NCBI GenBank assembly: GCA_018907035.1 | Contig: JACCIC010000004.1 | Span: forward strand, 3,156,001-3,220,000 | Source of the DNA: Sycobia sp. Sy_11 | Lineage: Eukaryota > Arthropoda > Insecta > Hymenoptera > Epichrysomallidae | DNA length: 64,000 nt | Direction: 5' to 3' | Shown: in pieces, positions 1 to 13,125 of the stretch | Numbering within the stretch: the first letter of the stretch is position 1 | Layout of the letters: each line of letters starts with the position of its first letter | The notes under the pieces: model-generated | What the model saw: only the letters and a program-made list of their open reading frames with translations | Told to the model about the DNA's origin: nothing | The model's database searches: none | Made by a program: the position numbers and the translations under genes

Positions 1-1624
1 ACCTCTTTGTGAAACTGTATAAATGCTAATTTTTAGTAAAACCTTCGGTTTTCCCGTCACGGCACGTAAAATGTGTACCAAATTTGTACACAGTATGTGG
101 GCCTTTAACTAGAGTTCGCTCGCGATCAATTTTTTCTAACTATGAACTTCTTTTCATCTTTAATATAGAAAACAATATATTTCTTTACTGAAAAAAGTAA
201 GACGACGATACGTTATTTGAACATTCCCGAATTCGACAATTTCCCGTCTCTGCTTTACATGATATTTCATCATTTAAGACAACATACATTTATTTTCTTC
301 GAAGCAATGCCGCTTTGTGCCGAGATTTTAGGTTTTAAGTTACAGGGGTCGCATATCAACCAAGTCGACAATTGATATGTATACAAATTCGCGCTTACAA
401 ATATGAATCTGAAAATTATTACGCATATAATCGAAGATTTAATCTAATAATATTTTACATTAACTTCTACGAAACAAAAACGTATTTATCTTAATATTTA
501 AACAAGTCAATTTTATAAATGTATTACGCTTAACACATATGCATGAATTTATAGAAATAAAAGAAATTTAAGTACTGTATTAATTTTATCACGTATAACA
601 CAAACAAAAATTTATAACGTAGAGAGATCTTTTATATTAAATAAACTATAATTCTCAGATAATAAAATACGATCTTATATTATGAAATTCAATAATCTTT
701 TACTTTAAAGAAACAAATCTTAAATAAATATAAAAGCTATAAAACTTTAGTATAGAATCGTTCATTTAAAGTATCCTAATCTACAAAAACATAATAAGCG
801 CAAATAACATGTTTCTTAAATAAAGTTATTTTTCTATAAATAATATATACACAAAAAACATGTCTGTCTGTAACAGATACTTTGTCAATAAACCTTACTT
901 ATTGTGCAATAAACTAAGAATCATATGAATTTAATTTATTAACGTTATTTAATACCTATTTAGCATATTTAGTTCTCCAAACTATATATATATTAACTTG
1001 ACTGTGAAAAAGCGTAATTCAAACGAGTTTCAGAATATTTTAGGTCAATTTATTATAGCTTATTGATTATAAAAAAGGTATAATTTTCTATTTAATATTA
1101 ACAGACGAAGACGGAGAGGGGGGTGAATGGATATATGTTTTCTGCTGAATCAAAACTTACTTGTAGCGCTTTAGTATTAATTCTTGTCTCTAGTGATGAT
1201 AATTGATCGAATACTATTTCTAATATAATAAAAGCAACATCAAATTGAATTTTTTCGAAAATCTAATATTTTTGGCAACTAGATAATTACACTTAACTTA
1301 TTCTCAATCAGTTAGTTCAGTGATAATGGTATATAATTCTCTGAACAATATTAAAAAGTACAAATCTTCATATACAGTTCACATGCATTTCTTATTTTCT
1401 ATGGCTATATTATATACGAAAACAGACAATTAACTCATGCGACCGATTTTATTTCTCGGCCAGTGGTAACACTGCGAAACTGTAATTCCGCCACAGTAAT
1501 AGGAGAACCTTACTCTCTCGATTGAGACCTTAAGGATCCTTGTACGATCATTTGTTCGCCAGCTCCTTAATGTTTTGTAATAATGCGCAAGTAGTGCATG
1601 TGACGAAAATAGAATAGAGAAATT
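1..1624. other. AT-rich non-coding stretch
   Basis: No convincing open frame, RNA gene or repeat was seen here. If the exon at 2896 is internal, as its acceptor suggests, this stretch and everything up to 2895 is probably intron of the same gene, although an intergenic position cannot be excluded. Confidence 0.4.
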
Positions 1625-2600
1625 TAGAGCAACGGTGCACGATAAAATTTTGTGCGAAACTCGCCGAAACGTCGACTAAAACTTAAGTGCTTAAAGTGTA
1701 TGGTAGTGATGCCCTGAGTTGTAGTTAGTCGCTTTGGTGGCATGCCGATTTTAATCAAAGCTGTGAGAGCGCCCAAGACGAGGCACGGAGCGGAAGGCCC
1801 ATTCAAGTGCGAACCGACGCGAATGCGCCGTTCGTCCGCGCCCTTGTACGTCATGACCGGCGACTAACCATTAGAATGTTGGCTGACGAGTAAATATTAA
1901 CCGGAAAACCGAAAAAGATTTTAACCGAAGATTTCGCCATGAAAAACTGTGCGTGAAGATGATACCGAAGAACCTTTCTGATGAGCAAAAAGCCCACCGA
2001 ACGAACATCGCTCAAGATTGTCTCGAGCAGGTTGAAAGTGATCCTACTATTCTCGATCGAGTTATTACTGGTGATGAAAGTTTATTCTTTGAATATGATC
2101 CCGAAACTAAACGACAAAACCAACAGTGACTGACTCCTGGAGCGTCAAAGCCAAAGTGAAGACTATGCTCATTTGCTTCTTCGACAGCAAAGGCGTGGTT
2201 TACAAAGAGTTTGTACTACCTGGACAAACCGTAAATCAAGTATTCTACCGCATGGTGCTCGAAAAATTACGAAAGAGTGCTCAGAGTGGGTCCAGAGATC
2301 GCGACGACTTGAGTTTTGCATCACGACCATGCTCCCTGTCACAGTTTTTGGCGTCTAAAAGCAATTCACCGGACATTTCACCTTGTGACTTTTTCCTATT
2401 CCCCCATTTGAAAAAATTCGTCAAATGTTAAGATTTTGAGTCTGTTTAAGACATCCAAGAATCTGTGACGTGGGTACTCGGAGAGGTCCCACAAGAGGTG
2501 TTCCAGAATTGTTACGACAACTGGAAAACTTGCTAGAATAAAAAAAAATGCGAGAGGGGACTACTTTGAAGGGGATCGCTGCGATGTACCTTAATTTTTA
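1625..2600 (+). mobile_element. Degenerate mariner (Tc1/mariner) relic
   Basis: Pieces of a mariner transposase can be read in order across shifting frames. They are an N-terminal helix-turn-helix part (IKFCAKLAET, about 1650), the RSGRP linker (about 1790), a second helical part ending in LSDEQKAHR (about 1985), the first catalytic Asp in VITGDES (about 2070), the strand KAKVKTMLICFFDSKGVVYKEF (2145-2210) and the third-Asp block SPDISPCDFFLF (about 2380). The second-Asp block (normally HHDNAPxH) is missing through an internal deletion near 2300-2340. Stops and frameshifts are numerous, so this copy is dead. It ends about 300 bp before the host exon and no terminal inverted repeats were matched. 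Confidence 0.75.
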
Positions 2601-2895
2601 AATATTCTCGATTTTTGAATTTTGTCGTATTTCTTAATTGTCTGACCTCGTATATTTATGTAACTACATCTTATTGTTTAAAATTAATAGATACTTTTTT
2701 TTTTTTAATTCCACATCTTAAAAAGTTTCTATTAAATATACATATATTTTATATTTCTCTTTTCGTTGTAGAAATGCAGTTACATTTTATAAATTCATTC
2801 TAAATTACTTTATTTCTTTTGCCATTCATAAGTTACGATATGATTACACTTCAGCTTTAAATATATAAATAAAATGTAAATTTATATTTTTTCAG

Positions 2896-5109
2896 GCATG
2901 TAAAATAAAAGTTACATCATCAAAACTGCCACTTGGATTTGTAACTAGTGGATCGAACTTACCAGTCAGCAAACCAAATTTCATTTCAAATATTACTACG
3001 GCAACTCATATATTACCTATTCGATCAAGTGTTAGTATGAAATCTTCGGGAATTTCTCTTCCTCGAATTTCTGCATCAAGGATATCTTCTAACGTAGATA
3101 AAAGAATTATATCACAAACTATTTCTTCAACCAATACAAAAACAACTATGTCATACACTAGTGCAATAATGACAGCAGGACGTACTGCAAAAATTGTTAC
3201 AACAAGTACATCACAAACTTTTGCAGCTAAACTTTCGGAAATGTACACATCATCTCAAATAAATACAACTACTCCAACTATTATCCAAACTAATACAAAT
3301 ACAAGTAATATTATAAGCATATTAAAGCAAAACGCACCTTCAACAATATCTACCGTTTTATGTTCTGCCACGCCAACAACTCAAGTATCTCCTCAGCAAT
3401 CAATAGGAAATAGTTTAACAAATCCTTGTTCAACAGTATCTAGTATATCTACTCCTCTTACAATGTCTTCTCATTATTCTGGAAAAGGGAATTATCAAAA
3501 TAATCCTGTTACATTAACATCAATAAGTAATTCTGCGGTAATTCCTAATTCAGCATGTGCAATAATGACTTCAGCAAATGGTGTTAATAAAGCCAATTTG
3601 AATTATATTTCATCACAACCTATAGTTTTACAACAAAAATTTCGATGTTCCACGCCTATCTCTACAGGAACAATGGACCAATGTCAAAGTTTATCAAATA
3701 ATGAACCTTTAGAATATTCTTTATTTAATGATACATTTAGTAAAGTTACACAACAATCAATGTGGGGTAATAAAGAAAATGAAGTGCATAAAAGTATTAA
3801 CTTCGCTGCTATTGCTGGAGCGGGTATATCCGTCAATAATTCGGCTATTCCTACAAATAAATTTATTGATACTAGTCCAATTGAAGTCGATGCATCAAAA
3901 GCTCCTGGTTATCGAGGTACTGCCTCATGTTCTCCTACAGCCAATAAATCTAATAATGCCAATAATATAAGTGGAACCACTGTTTCTACTGCACCTAGCC
4001 CCATTCAAGCACTAAATATCTCTTCTTCTATAAACTATACCAGTGATCATTCAAATAACAAACCTCCTGTCAGCTTAGTAGTCGCAAGACCACTTATCAC
4101 ACAGAAAAATATCGACGTAAATCCGATCAATCTAACATCTTATTCTAGACCCATATTTCATGCAAACATGGATACTTCACAAAATATATCAACTAATATT
4201 TCACCAATAACACGGAATAAGTTGGATGTAAATATATTTAACGAAAATAATACAGGTTATGATAATCAAAATGTTAATGCTAATTTGTTGAAAATTGTAT
4301 CTAGTGAAAATCAGAATAATCCTCAATCTATGATTTCTATTCATCAACACATACAAAACTATCCGCAGACAGTGACTCCATCAGCAACCGTTACCACAAC
4401 TATAAGTATGTCTCGACTGAATCCCCGAGCTCCAGATTTTTCCAGTTCCTTGCACTTAAGCAATAAACCACAAATCACTATGTTTAATGCAGGTGCACCT
4501 ATACATCCAAATATGTTTTCAACTTTACCAGCTCAGCCTTCTTCAACAGCTATTCAAGCAGGCAATCTTGCAATGCTAGGAAATTTCAGCTTTAATAAAT
4601 ATCAAGGAACATCTCAAAGACAATCAAATATCAGCATCCCTGCTAGTAACCATAACCGTTGGCCTTTTATACCTACGGCAACTTATACACCCCATCAAGA
4701 CTCTATCATTGGTCAAGTAAATTTTTCTGATCATCTTGCTGGAATTCCAAATCAGCCAGGAAATATGGATATTATGAATCTTGAAAATGGAGGTCAAATA
4801 TCTCCAGCAATTTCACCTTCAACGACACAAGTTGCCCAACAAGATATATCTCAAATTCAACTAGAAGATCGAAAAATTCCTCGACCGATAGGTACCGAAA
4901 GAACTTGGAAAAATTATTCTACCATTATAGGTCCAGGTGGTGATGCTGATAACATAAATTGGATGATTAATAATGAGAAACATATTAATTCATGGACTGG
5001 AGTATCATCAAATGTTGATAGAAATCAGCTATATTGCTCTAATGCCACATTTAATCGAATCTCCTCTACTGAAGCTGATGTACATCAAATAATGGAAACT
5101 TCTTACCAG
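2896..5109 (+). CDS. mask: Internal exon of a Ser/Thr/Asn-rich protein, probably the C-terminal region of Mask
   Basis: The frame is open from 2896 with no start codon. It is preceded by a T-rich tract ending in TTTTTTCAG and ends at CAG|GTATGT (5109/5110), so this is a phase 0-0 internal exon of 738 codons. An ATG at 3037 is not a likely start, because the same frame is open through to the splice acceptor. The protein is low-complexity and rich in Ser, Thr, Asn, Ile and Gln, with no folded domain visible. Several short segments recall the C-terminal region of the ankyrin/KH protein Mask (ANKHD1/ANKRD17): FAAIAGAG, DASKAPGYRG, RKIPRPIGTERTWK, NWMINNEK and STEADVHQIME. Mask is a scaffold and RNA-binding cofactor in receptor tyrosine kinase and Hippo/Yorkie signalling. 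The identification comes from remembered motifs and is not certain. The ankyrin repeats and KH domain would lie upstream of this window. Confidence 0.6.
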
Positions 5110-6600
5110 GTATGTTAGTTATAATTAATTAATTAATTCAATATATAATAAATACCTCGTTTCAATTATAAGTAAGATATTAAATATATGAAATATTGAT
5201 TTATCTTAAATAATGCTTTTGCAAATAATAAAGGATTATTTTAAATAACACATCGAAAAAAAATTTTTAATGTAGTTACTTTGCATTTATGTACTTGTGG
5301 GCACTAAATTTGAAGCAGATCTTATATTCGCCCATACATAAACAATGTACATTTATGTATACCAATATAAATTTCGAGTTCTGATGAATGACCATTAAAT
5401 GGACTTATATAAGTTTCGAGACTATTTTGAACAGTTATATGTTAAAAAGTCTATAGAGTTGTGGTACTCGAGTACAGACAGGCTTAAAGGTTTCGATCAA
5501 TGTCTCATAAACTTCAGACAATTATGGATATGGCACGCGCACATATGTGCCTGTGTGAGCACCAACGCGAGCGTATGTATGTGCCGATACTTCTACTACT
5601 TTTAAAAAAAAAAGTACGTAGGATTCTGTAAATTCTCTTTTTCTATATTCTATGCTAATGGATATGCTAATGGACTTTTTATAAAATGTATCGCTTTAAT
5701 GATTCTGTGCCTTATATATCCTAGAAACAAATTTTTATTCTCAATTACAAATGCTGACTTAAAAGCATTTTTTTTTATTTTTTAATGTATTAGGCTCGAT
5801 TTCTTATGCTTTTCAGGGTTTCGATTTTTCTATAGTAAACTCAATCACATTTTTTTAAACTTTTTATAGCCTGGACTGAATATATTTTTGTATTATTTAT
5901 TATTTTCAAAGTTGTCCCAAATTTACAATTTTTCAAAGCTGAATAAGTTTCTTTTTAATTTGTTAAAAAGACAATTAACGTAGCTAATTTCACTTTTCAC
6001 TTGGGATTTTTCACAAAAAAAACACATTTTCAGCGATTTGTATAAGTAAGCACGTAAAAAAATTAATTTTTGATCGATATTTGTTTATTATATCTTTATA
6101 TGTGCAGAAAATAAGAAAAGTTATTACGTCCTATTGTTTTAATACTAGTTTACTATGAACAACTGTAGATTAGGTGATTCTCATAAGATTAATTTAAATA
6201 AGATTTAATACACTTAGAAGGTTTCATAAAACAAACATTTTATTATATTCAACAATACTGTTTCGGCGGTTAGGCGATGTTCAAGATATATGAATGTATC
6301 TTCAATTGTTTCTTGAAAATAACAAAGTTAAGTTCTGTCGAATATAATAAAATATTTATTTTTTTAAACCTTCCAAATGTATTTTTAAATCTTATTTAAA
6401 TTCACCTTATTTCAATATATTTCACCAATTGTACAACGAATATGCAATTAATCTTATGGGCTATTTCGTTTTTTTAGAATTAGATCCACCTGTACTTTTA
6501 GCACAATTAGCATAATCTGCGAGGAAAATCGTATATAGGATTCTCCATTCTTTAACTTGATGGCTAAAGTTATTGTCGTAAATCTAAATTTTTTTAGATT
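5110..6600. other. Probable intron, AT-rich
   Basis: This follows the GTATGT donor at 5110. No further exon could be assigned with confidence. A candidate acceptor (TTATGCTTTTCAG) near 5815 would add only about a dozen codons before a stop. The stretch contains the hairpin at 6181-6402. Confidence 0.35.
6181..6402. repeat. Imperfect hairpin, MITE-like
   Basis: The left arm at about 6181-6256 is matched in reverse complement by about 6336-6402. Both arms carry AATTTAAATAAGATTTAA, then an AAGGTTT block, then ATTTTATTATATTC. About 80 bases lie between the arms. No ORF is present. It could be a small non-autonomous inverted-repeat element in the intron. Confidence 0.55.
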
Positions 6601-6608
6601 AGTTTTTT

Positions 6609-7850
6609 ATATGAGGTATATTTAAATAATAAGTTGACTTTTTCGTTTTCTCAAAAAATATTTATTTATTAATCAATACTTATGCTGTCTCCTTCAAAGC
6701 AGTCTCCTCTCAGATTTAATACACATGTGCTAACGTTTTTTTCAATCATCGAAACACTTCTGATAATCATTTTTTGATATAGTCGAGCTTTTTCAGTGAA
6801 GCAGTTTTTCTCTCCTCAATCGTTAAAAATTGATGTCCTTTCATAGGTCTTTTCAGTTTTGGGAAAAGAAAAAAATCACTGGTTCACAAATCTGGTAGAT
6901 ATGAAGGCTGAGATATAACTATGGTGTTGATTTCGGCCAAAAAATCTCAAAACCAACGATGAATGAGCAGGTGAATTATCATGATGTATCAGCCACGAAT
7001 TGTTTTTCCAAAGTTCTGGGCTGTTTTGCGTATCGCCTCTCGCAAACGACGCATAACTTCAAGGTATTACTCCTTATTGACCGTACGAACTTGTGCGAAG
7101 AATTCCTGATGCACTACGCCACGGTAATCAAAGAAGATAGTGAACAAAACCTTGACATTGGATCGAGCTTGACGTGTTTTCTTCGGTCTTGCTTCTTCTG
7201 CGGTCTTCCATTGGAACCATGGGGCTTCAATTCCAACGTCATAACCATACACCCATGATTCATCAGCAGTTATAACCCTTTTAAGAAAATCAGCATTATT
7301 ATTGACTTCAATTAACATCTCCTGAGATATGGTCATGTGATGGTTCTTTTGATAAAAAATAAGCAGTTTTGGAATGAATTTCGCTGACACACGACTCATG
7401 CTCAAAACACCCGAAAAAATAGCATGGCATGAGCCAACCGATATGCTAGAATCTTTAGGAACTTCTCTAATAGTGATTCGACGATTTATTAACACAACAT
7501 CTTCAACTGCTTGAACTATTTCAGCTGTTGTTGACATGATAGGACTTTTAAGACGAGTTTCGTCTTCGACATCTCTTGGTTATCTTGGAACAACTTGTGC
7601 CACTAATACGCATTCTTTTTACTCAATGTAGACTCACCGTATGCAACTGTCAAACTTTCAACAGTTTTAGGGCACAGGAACTACTCATAACTTTGTATTC
7701 TGTCACAAACAAACAAATAATGCTATAAAGATAAAACTGTAAATATATACTCGGTACACCTGTACCAACACAAAATAACAAAATTGATGATTGAACATGT
7801 GTAGCCGTTGATATTTGCAAAGTCACCTTATTATTTGAACACACCTTGTA
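6609..7850 (-). mobile_element. Mariner element with recognisable TIRs, inactive
   Basis: Ends of about 30 bp are inverted copies of each other (left TGAGGTATATTTAAATAATA, right, read on the minus strand, CAAGGTGTGTTCAAATAATA), flanked by TA, giving an element of about 1.24 kb. The transposase is read on the minus strand. An open piece at 7537-7067 contains TTAEIVQAVEDVVLINRRITIREV, the first catalytic block VITADESWVYGYD (the usual TGDES has become TADES) and the strand KVLFTIFFDYRGVVHQEF. Upstream remnants (YGESTLSKKNAY, about 7650-7600) and the C-terminal end (LFPKLKRPMKGHQFLTIEE, about 6870-6800) lie in other frames. The segment with the second and third Asp is missing or scrambled. It belongs to the same group as the 43.3 kb and 51.5 kb copies. 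Confidence 0.82.
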
Positions 7851-7867
7851 GTTAAATAAAATTTAAC

Positions 7868-9750
7868 TTAATATTTCGAAGAACCAGTCGTCGAAGATGT
7901 TCGACGTATTTTTCGCATGGGTAATCGCCTCGGTCCTGACACTTGGTTTATCGCATATATGCTATTTCCTATTCCACAACGTATAACAAATCCGGTATAC
8001 GAGGCAAAAAATGTAACACTAGGCTTGGTCATAGGATTTCCCTCCTCTACAAGCAGAACTCTGGGCAACTATGAAATGGAGTTGATGTAGAACTTAATTA
8101 TTAAATCTAGTTAATCTTATGAGAAATTTGAGAACATCTCGTATTATCTAGAAATGATGCTTTTCTCCAAATTTATCGAAAGTTTTTTCATTTACGATCT
8201 GTGAATATCAGGTCAACTATTGATGACTTATTTACTTTGCTGCTACATATGTCCCTGTATGACCGATGACAAAATTTAATATAGCAAATGTATCAAGAAG
8301 TGCTCGTACTCGTTTGCTTAATCTCGAGCTACTCCACTCTTTTATTATATATTCTTCAACCGGCTACCACATCGTAGATAAAAAAAAGAGTGGCATTTTT
8401 CTGTATATTCTTAGTGCACTACTAAGTCATACTACTAACACTCCTCCAGTCTGTAGCGTTGTCCATAACTCAAATAGATACAAAGATATCGTTGTACCGT
8501 TTGTAAATTTTCTCAGATCAACAAAATAAGTGATGCTATGGCATTTTCAGTGATAAAGGTTTAATTAAATAGGGTTAGTCATTTTGATAGTTTGTATAAA
8601 TTCCTTGGCCGTCTGCTTAGTGTTACCTTTACAATCTTCGGCCTGATCTCATGGTCTATTGTATTTAAAACATTGAGCCGTGTTGTACCCTAAGCTATCC
8701 AGTTTTTTGCTTGATCTTTGATCTGATAAAACATAGGACAGCAGTGTGCTCGATGTCAGTAAAATACCTTTTACATCTTATCTACAACACGGTAATTTAC
8801 ATTGACAAGTAACGATTTTGAAGCATAATTAAAATATTTACGAACATCGCATGGAGCCGAATAGTAGTTGTTTGTGGAAGACTCTAAGCTTCTACAAGAT
8901 CGTCGAAGCATTACTTCTTAGTCAGTTGAATAATTCATTTAAATAATAAAGAGGGATATTTTTCGTATGAACTGATGATTATGTATATAATAAATCAGAT
9001 CGTCATCCATAGCTAATAAATCCGATACGCTGTGGTTTGGACAAGCTCTATGCTGTAATTCAATATATCTGTAAACTCTAGTGGCAGCATAACTTCTATC
9101 CTCCCATATTATGTTCGCCTACCTTGGAACTCCGTAAAGTGTGACCAAACCGCCAAGAAAATAGTACAATGTCTACCTTGCTTCGATCCTCGTATATTTA
9201 TTGGCTAAAAGTGCTCTAAGTGAATTTTTCGCTTTCAGACCTACATAGAAGGTGTTTCAATAAGAAATGAATTGCGTGTGATACACAGCAGTGTATAACA
9301 TTAACAGTTAAATACTAGTACAGTTACGGAAACAAAACTGATTTGCAGCTTCTGTGCGTTATTTGTCCAGTTTCTAATCTGGTAAAATTTCTATCAAACA
9401 TTTTTCCGATTATATAATCAGAATAAGTATCAGTTTTCATAATCAGTTGAGATATACCATAAAAAATTGAGGATTTCCAAATAGAAATCTTATAACTTGA
9501 CAAATATACCTTGCGTATACTGACATCTGATTCTGACGTCAGATCAATAGTTTACTTATATAAAAACCAATGCGGACATATTTCTCTAGATCTTCTGGAA
9601 GCAAATGATGCAATACTTATTTGCGAAAAAGTGGGCTAGGTGATATATTTGGTTCCTTGGTACAGATTTTACAGATGACCATTTTATACGGTCTTCGCCA
9701 TGGATCATGGACCATATCTTTATAAAAGGCAATCGTCAATAGTTACACTT
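7868..9750 (-). mobile_element. Degenerate R1/Jockey-like LINE fragments
   Basis: Short minus-strand segments resemble LINE proteins in broken frames. One at about 8690-8640 looks like a decayed zinc knuckle (CFKYNRP then QAEDCKG). One at about 8330-8190 resembles the endonuclease domain (ALLDTFAILNFVIGHTGT, then SIVDLIFTDR). One at about 9720-9600 resembles the segment before the reverse transcriptase core (WRRPYKMVICK). The order is not collinear with one element, so at least two fragments are probably mixed here. All are full of stops. The assignment rests on motif resemblance only. Confidence 0.4.
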
Positions 9751-10600
9751 AGTTATTTGAATCCAGTAACGCCAAAAAAATTAATTTTATGTTTTCAACT
9801 TCATAATTCATATATACGAAATAGCGAATAGATCAAATGTATCATTATTTTTTTTGCTATTCTAAATAAAAATCCGAATTCCAAATTTACAAATTTCGTC
9901 TACAAAATTAAATATGGTGGTTTTCGTCTAAAAAGTATAAAAAATTGTTAAATCTTATTTGAACTTTTTATGATTTTTTTTCAAACATAAAATGCACAAT
10001 GTAAGCAATTTTCTTCAACCATCAGTGCACTAAATTCATAAACTTTTAACAGAAAATTATTATATATTTTTAATTCCAATATCGTGAATTAGTGATGATG
10101 TGAAACCATCCAAAAATCCACGTTTATTGTTTTTATTGTTCATTGTTTATTATATTATTGTTGTTTTTAATATAATCGACATTATCAGATACGCTGATTT
10201 TAATTGACTCGGGAAGAATTTGTATCCTTTTATATTACTCTAGTGATCCTCCATGGGTATGCAAAAGACGTTTGCTTCGATTCGACCATTCAGCATCTTT
10301 TATTGTTATTGTTGTTATTTTTGCTGCTGTTGTTGTTGTCACAACTGTTCACAACTGAGTCCTGAAATGGGATAATTATATTATTAACAATTATATTTAG
10401 CATTCGCTTACTATTCAATTTGTTAATGAATAATGGTGTCAATGTCAGATCCTTCTATTACGTCTGACCAATTACATGATTTTAGGTACGTACATAGGTG
10501 ACGATTGTTAAATCTGTGAAAATTATAGAAGATAAATTATAAAATATCGTTATAAAGAGAAAGAGAGGGACGATTTGAAAAAAATTATTAACATCGAAAA
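9751..10600. other. AT-rich stretch with GTT/ATT-rich run
   Basis: No coding signal was seen. Around 10140-10345 there is an irregular run of TTATTG and TTGTTG triplets. Nothing else could be assigned. Confidence 0.35.
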
Positions 10601-10715
10601 CTTTTGATAATGAAATTTGATTTTATCTTCGTTCCCCGCGCCTTTCAATGCGGAGAAATGATTTCGAAAATTTTGAAAGCTGGAAGGGATAGCGGCTCGA
10701 CATTTCGACCGTAGT

Positions 10716-10750
10716 TATAAATAGAACCGCGCGAAGTCAAATCTTCAGTT
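10716..10750 (+). promoter_or_regulatory. TATA box plus initiator, likely RNA polymerase II core promoter
   Basis: TATAAATAG at 10716-10724 is followed by TCAGTT at 10745-10750, which places the initiator A 31 bases after the first T of the TATA box. That is the canonical arthropod spacing. No open frame follows. The surrounding 10.62-10.93 kb is GC-richer than its neighbours, so this may be the promoter inside a solo LTR or other retroelement remnant rather than a host gene promoter. Confidence 0.5.
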
Positions 10751-11539
10751 GTAAGACATTCGGCTAGAGGAGACAGATGTAAGACAGGTGTCAAAGTATG
10801 GCATTCCTAATTGTATTGAATCCTCTTCCTTCGTTTTTCCTTGACAATTTTATTTTTATTTAGTCAACTCGGAGGCGCTATTGCTTAGAAGCTCGTCGCG
10901 CATTTCCACCTGAGCTGGTGTTCTGACGTACGTATTTTTTTATATTCAAGAAAACTTAGATCCATTTTTACAATTATTGACATCCCCCGAGAATGATTTA
11001 TAATCTTATCATTTATATTTAAATGATCCTTTATGTTGATTATGTAATTCCCGTAAATTAACACAATCAGATCATGCAATCCAAACCTTCAAGAATTCAT
11101 TGAATTTCACTAAACAATAATCCGCTTATAATACATATAAATGATTTTATTCATCCCAATTAGAGAAACAAGACCAGACGAGATCCATTTCGGTGAGTAG
11201 CAACAGTAACCTTCTCTGAAGTACTAAACTTAACAATGTCATTGTACAATTGTTTAAAAATGAAATAGATTCTAATTCTACTGAAGTTAACTCGCATATA
11301 ATTTCATTAAAATTTGATTTACGATAATTCAATGAATCAACTAAAAAAGTAAAATAGATAAAATAAATATCACTTATTAAAATAAGAAAGGATTCGTGTA
11401 GAGAAGATTGGCTTTTACAAGAAACTATGGTGTTCGCAAATAATGCAAGTTCAGTCATTAGCCAGTAGGTACGCATATGTCGTATACAGTGAATCCAAGA
11501 ACTGACTAGATCCATTACCCAATTTTTGTAAATTATGCA

Positions 11540-12390
11540 CATTTCAATTCAATAATAATAAAAAAAATTAAGTAAATTGTTATGTTTTGAGATATTACCC
11601 AATATTTAATAGCCAATCAAAATGGCTGGATTTGGATTTTTGGTCGAGAGGATGCAAACCAGAAAATGCAGGCGGAGTTTGATACAGACCCTGAAAGAAA
11701 TGGGAGGAAACAAAAATCAAGTGTTGTTTTTTTCGATAGCGAGAAAGCACATCATGATGTTGTCATCGCCTTACCCTCTCGTATAGTTAAAACTGCAGAT
11801 ACGGCATTAACGGGAGGGAATATTAGAGAAAAATATGAAACTTTTTTTTACATTCTTTTATTCGTGTCGTGGTGAGTATATAAAAAATATACAAAGTAAA
11901 ATCAATGCTTGTTTTTTTAAACAAAGTTATATGTATACTTCCATGTGCTAAGTACTCGAGCGCGAGCGCAATATTCCCATGTTTTATTCTTGTTCGATGG
12001 GTAGGGTCTAAGTTTATGATCGTCTAAGGAAACAAGTAGATATTCTACTCCGCGTATTTTATACACGCGAAAGAATGTCTAAAAAAGGATGTTTCGTATT
12101 TCCCTTTCATAGTCTCTCGCACTAATGCCGTATTCGCAGATTTAACTATATGAGAGGGCGGACCGATTGAACACCATGATGAGCTTTCTCGCTATCGAAA
12201 AAAACAGTCGATGCCCGTTTCCACCTGCTTTTTTCAGAATTCGTTCGAGTGCGCCTGCATTTTCTGATTGCATCCTTTCGATCGAAAATCCAGACCCTGC
12301 GTTTTAGATTCGCCATTAAATATTGGAATAATACCACATAAACTAACAACAATTCACTTAAAGTTTTTTTTATTATTGCATTTACAATTT
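11540..12390. repeat. Fold-back repeat, two arms of about 340 bp
   Basis: The sequence at about 11540-11895 is matched in reverse complement by about 12050-12390, with about 155 bases between. The arms are diverged but collinear. Shared landmarks are CAATATTTAAT, GGATTTT with GAGAGGATGCAA or GAAAGGATGCAA, GAAAATGCAGGCG, TTTTTTTCGATAGCGAGAAA and a CATCATG block. In both arms the last block can be read as VFFDSEKAHH, which loosely resembles motif A of a LINE reverse transcriptase. The structure is either a fold-back transposon or two fragments of one element inserted head to head. Confidence 0.65.
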
Positions 12391-12450
12391 CATAATCTAC
12401 ACAGATATGATAATGTGTCTAGTCAGTTCTGGGATATTATGTAGGTGTAC

Positions 12451-12453
<3 letters not shown>

Positions 12454-12538
<85 letters not shown>
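12454..12538. repeat. (GT)n microsatellite
   Basis: An almost perfect GT dinucleotide run of about 42 units, followed by a short ATTT-rich tract to about 12580. The apparent open frame over it is an artefact of the repeat. Confidence 0.97.
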
Positions 12539-12540
<2 letters not shown>

Positions 12541-12738
12541 AATGATCTATTTATTTATTTATTTATGTATTTATTTATTTGTTTATGAATAAGATAAATG
12601 ACTACTTGATGCAAGTAAAAGTAAATATTGATAGACAGAGATAGAATGACTTTGGCTTACTTAGGGTCTACGTAACCAAAATGCTAATCCGCTGAGTTAC
12701 ATTTTATCCTTAACTTCTCCTTATTTCTTAAATCAGAA

Positions 12739-12788
<50 letters not shown>
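12739..12788. repeat. (AT)n microsatellite
   Basis: A dinucleotide run of about 25 AT units, followed by TTAATTAATTAATTAA. Confidence 0.95.
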
Positions 12789-12791
<3 letters not shown>

Positions 12792-13125
12792 ATTAATTAA
12801 TTAATATAATAGAAACAACATTATTACTAAAAGTATAATAGTTTATATCTAGAAAATGAAATAAATATACTAAGTTTTACATGGAAATAATATTAATACA
12901 TAAATTGTATAAATTATGTTGTCGACAAATGCACTGAGCGAAAAGAAACGTTAGCATTACTTGAGTAACTTTGGTAAAATGCTTGTCAAACTCACCATAT
13001 TAGCGTTACGGAAGACTCATGTAGTTTTAATTTGAATTTTTGCAATATGAACGGACGTTTCAAAAAGTTTTAACAGTCGCTTAATCTATTAAATTTATTT
13101 ATTTATTTATTTATTTATATGAATA

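Noticed and set aside
5399..5605. 68-codon frame after the mask-like exon
   Set aside because: AT-rich, no splice acceptor in frame and no similarity to the exon before it.
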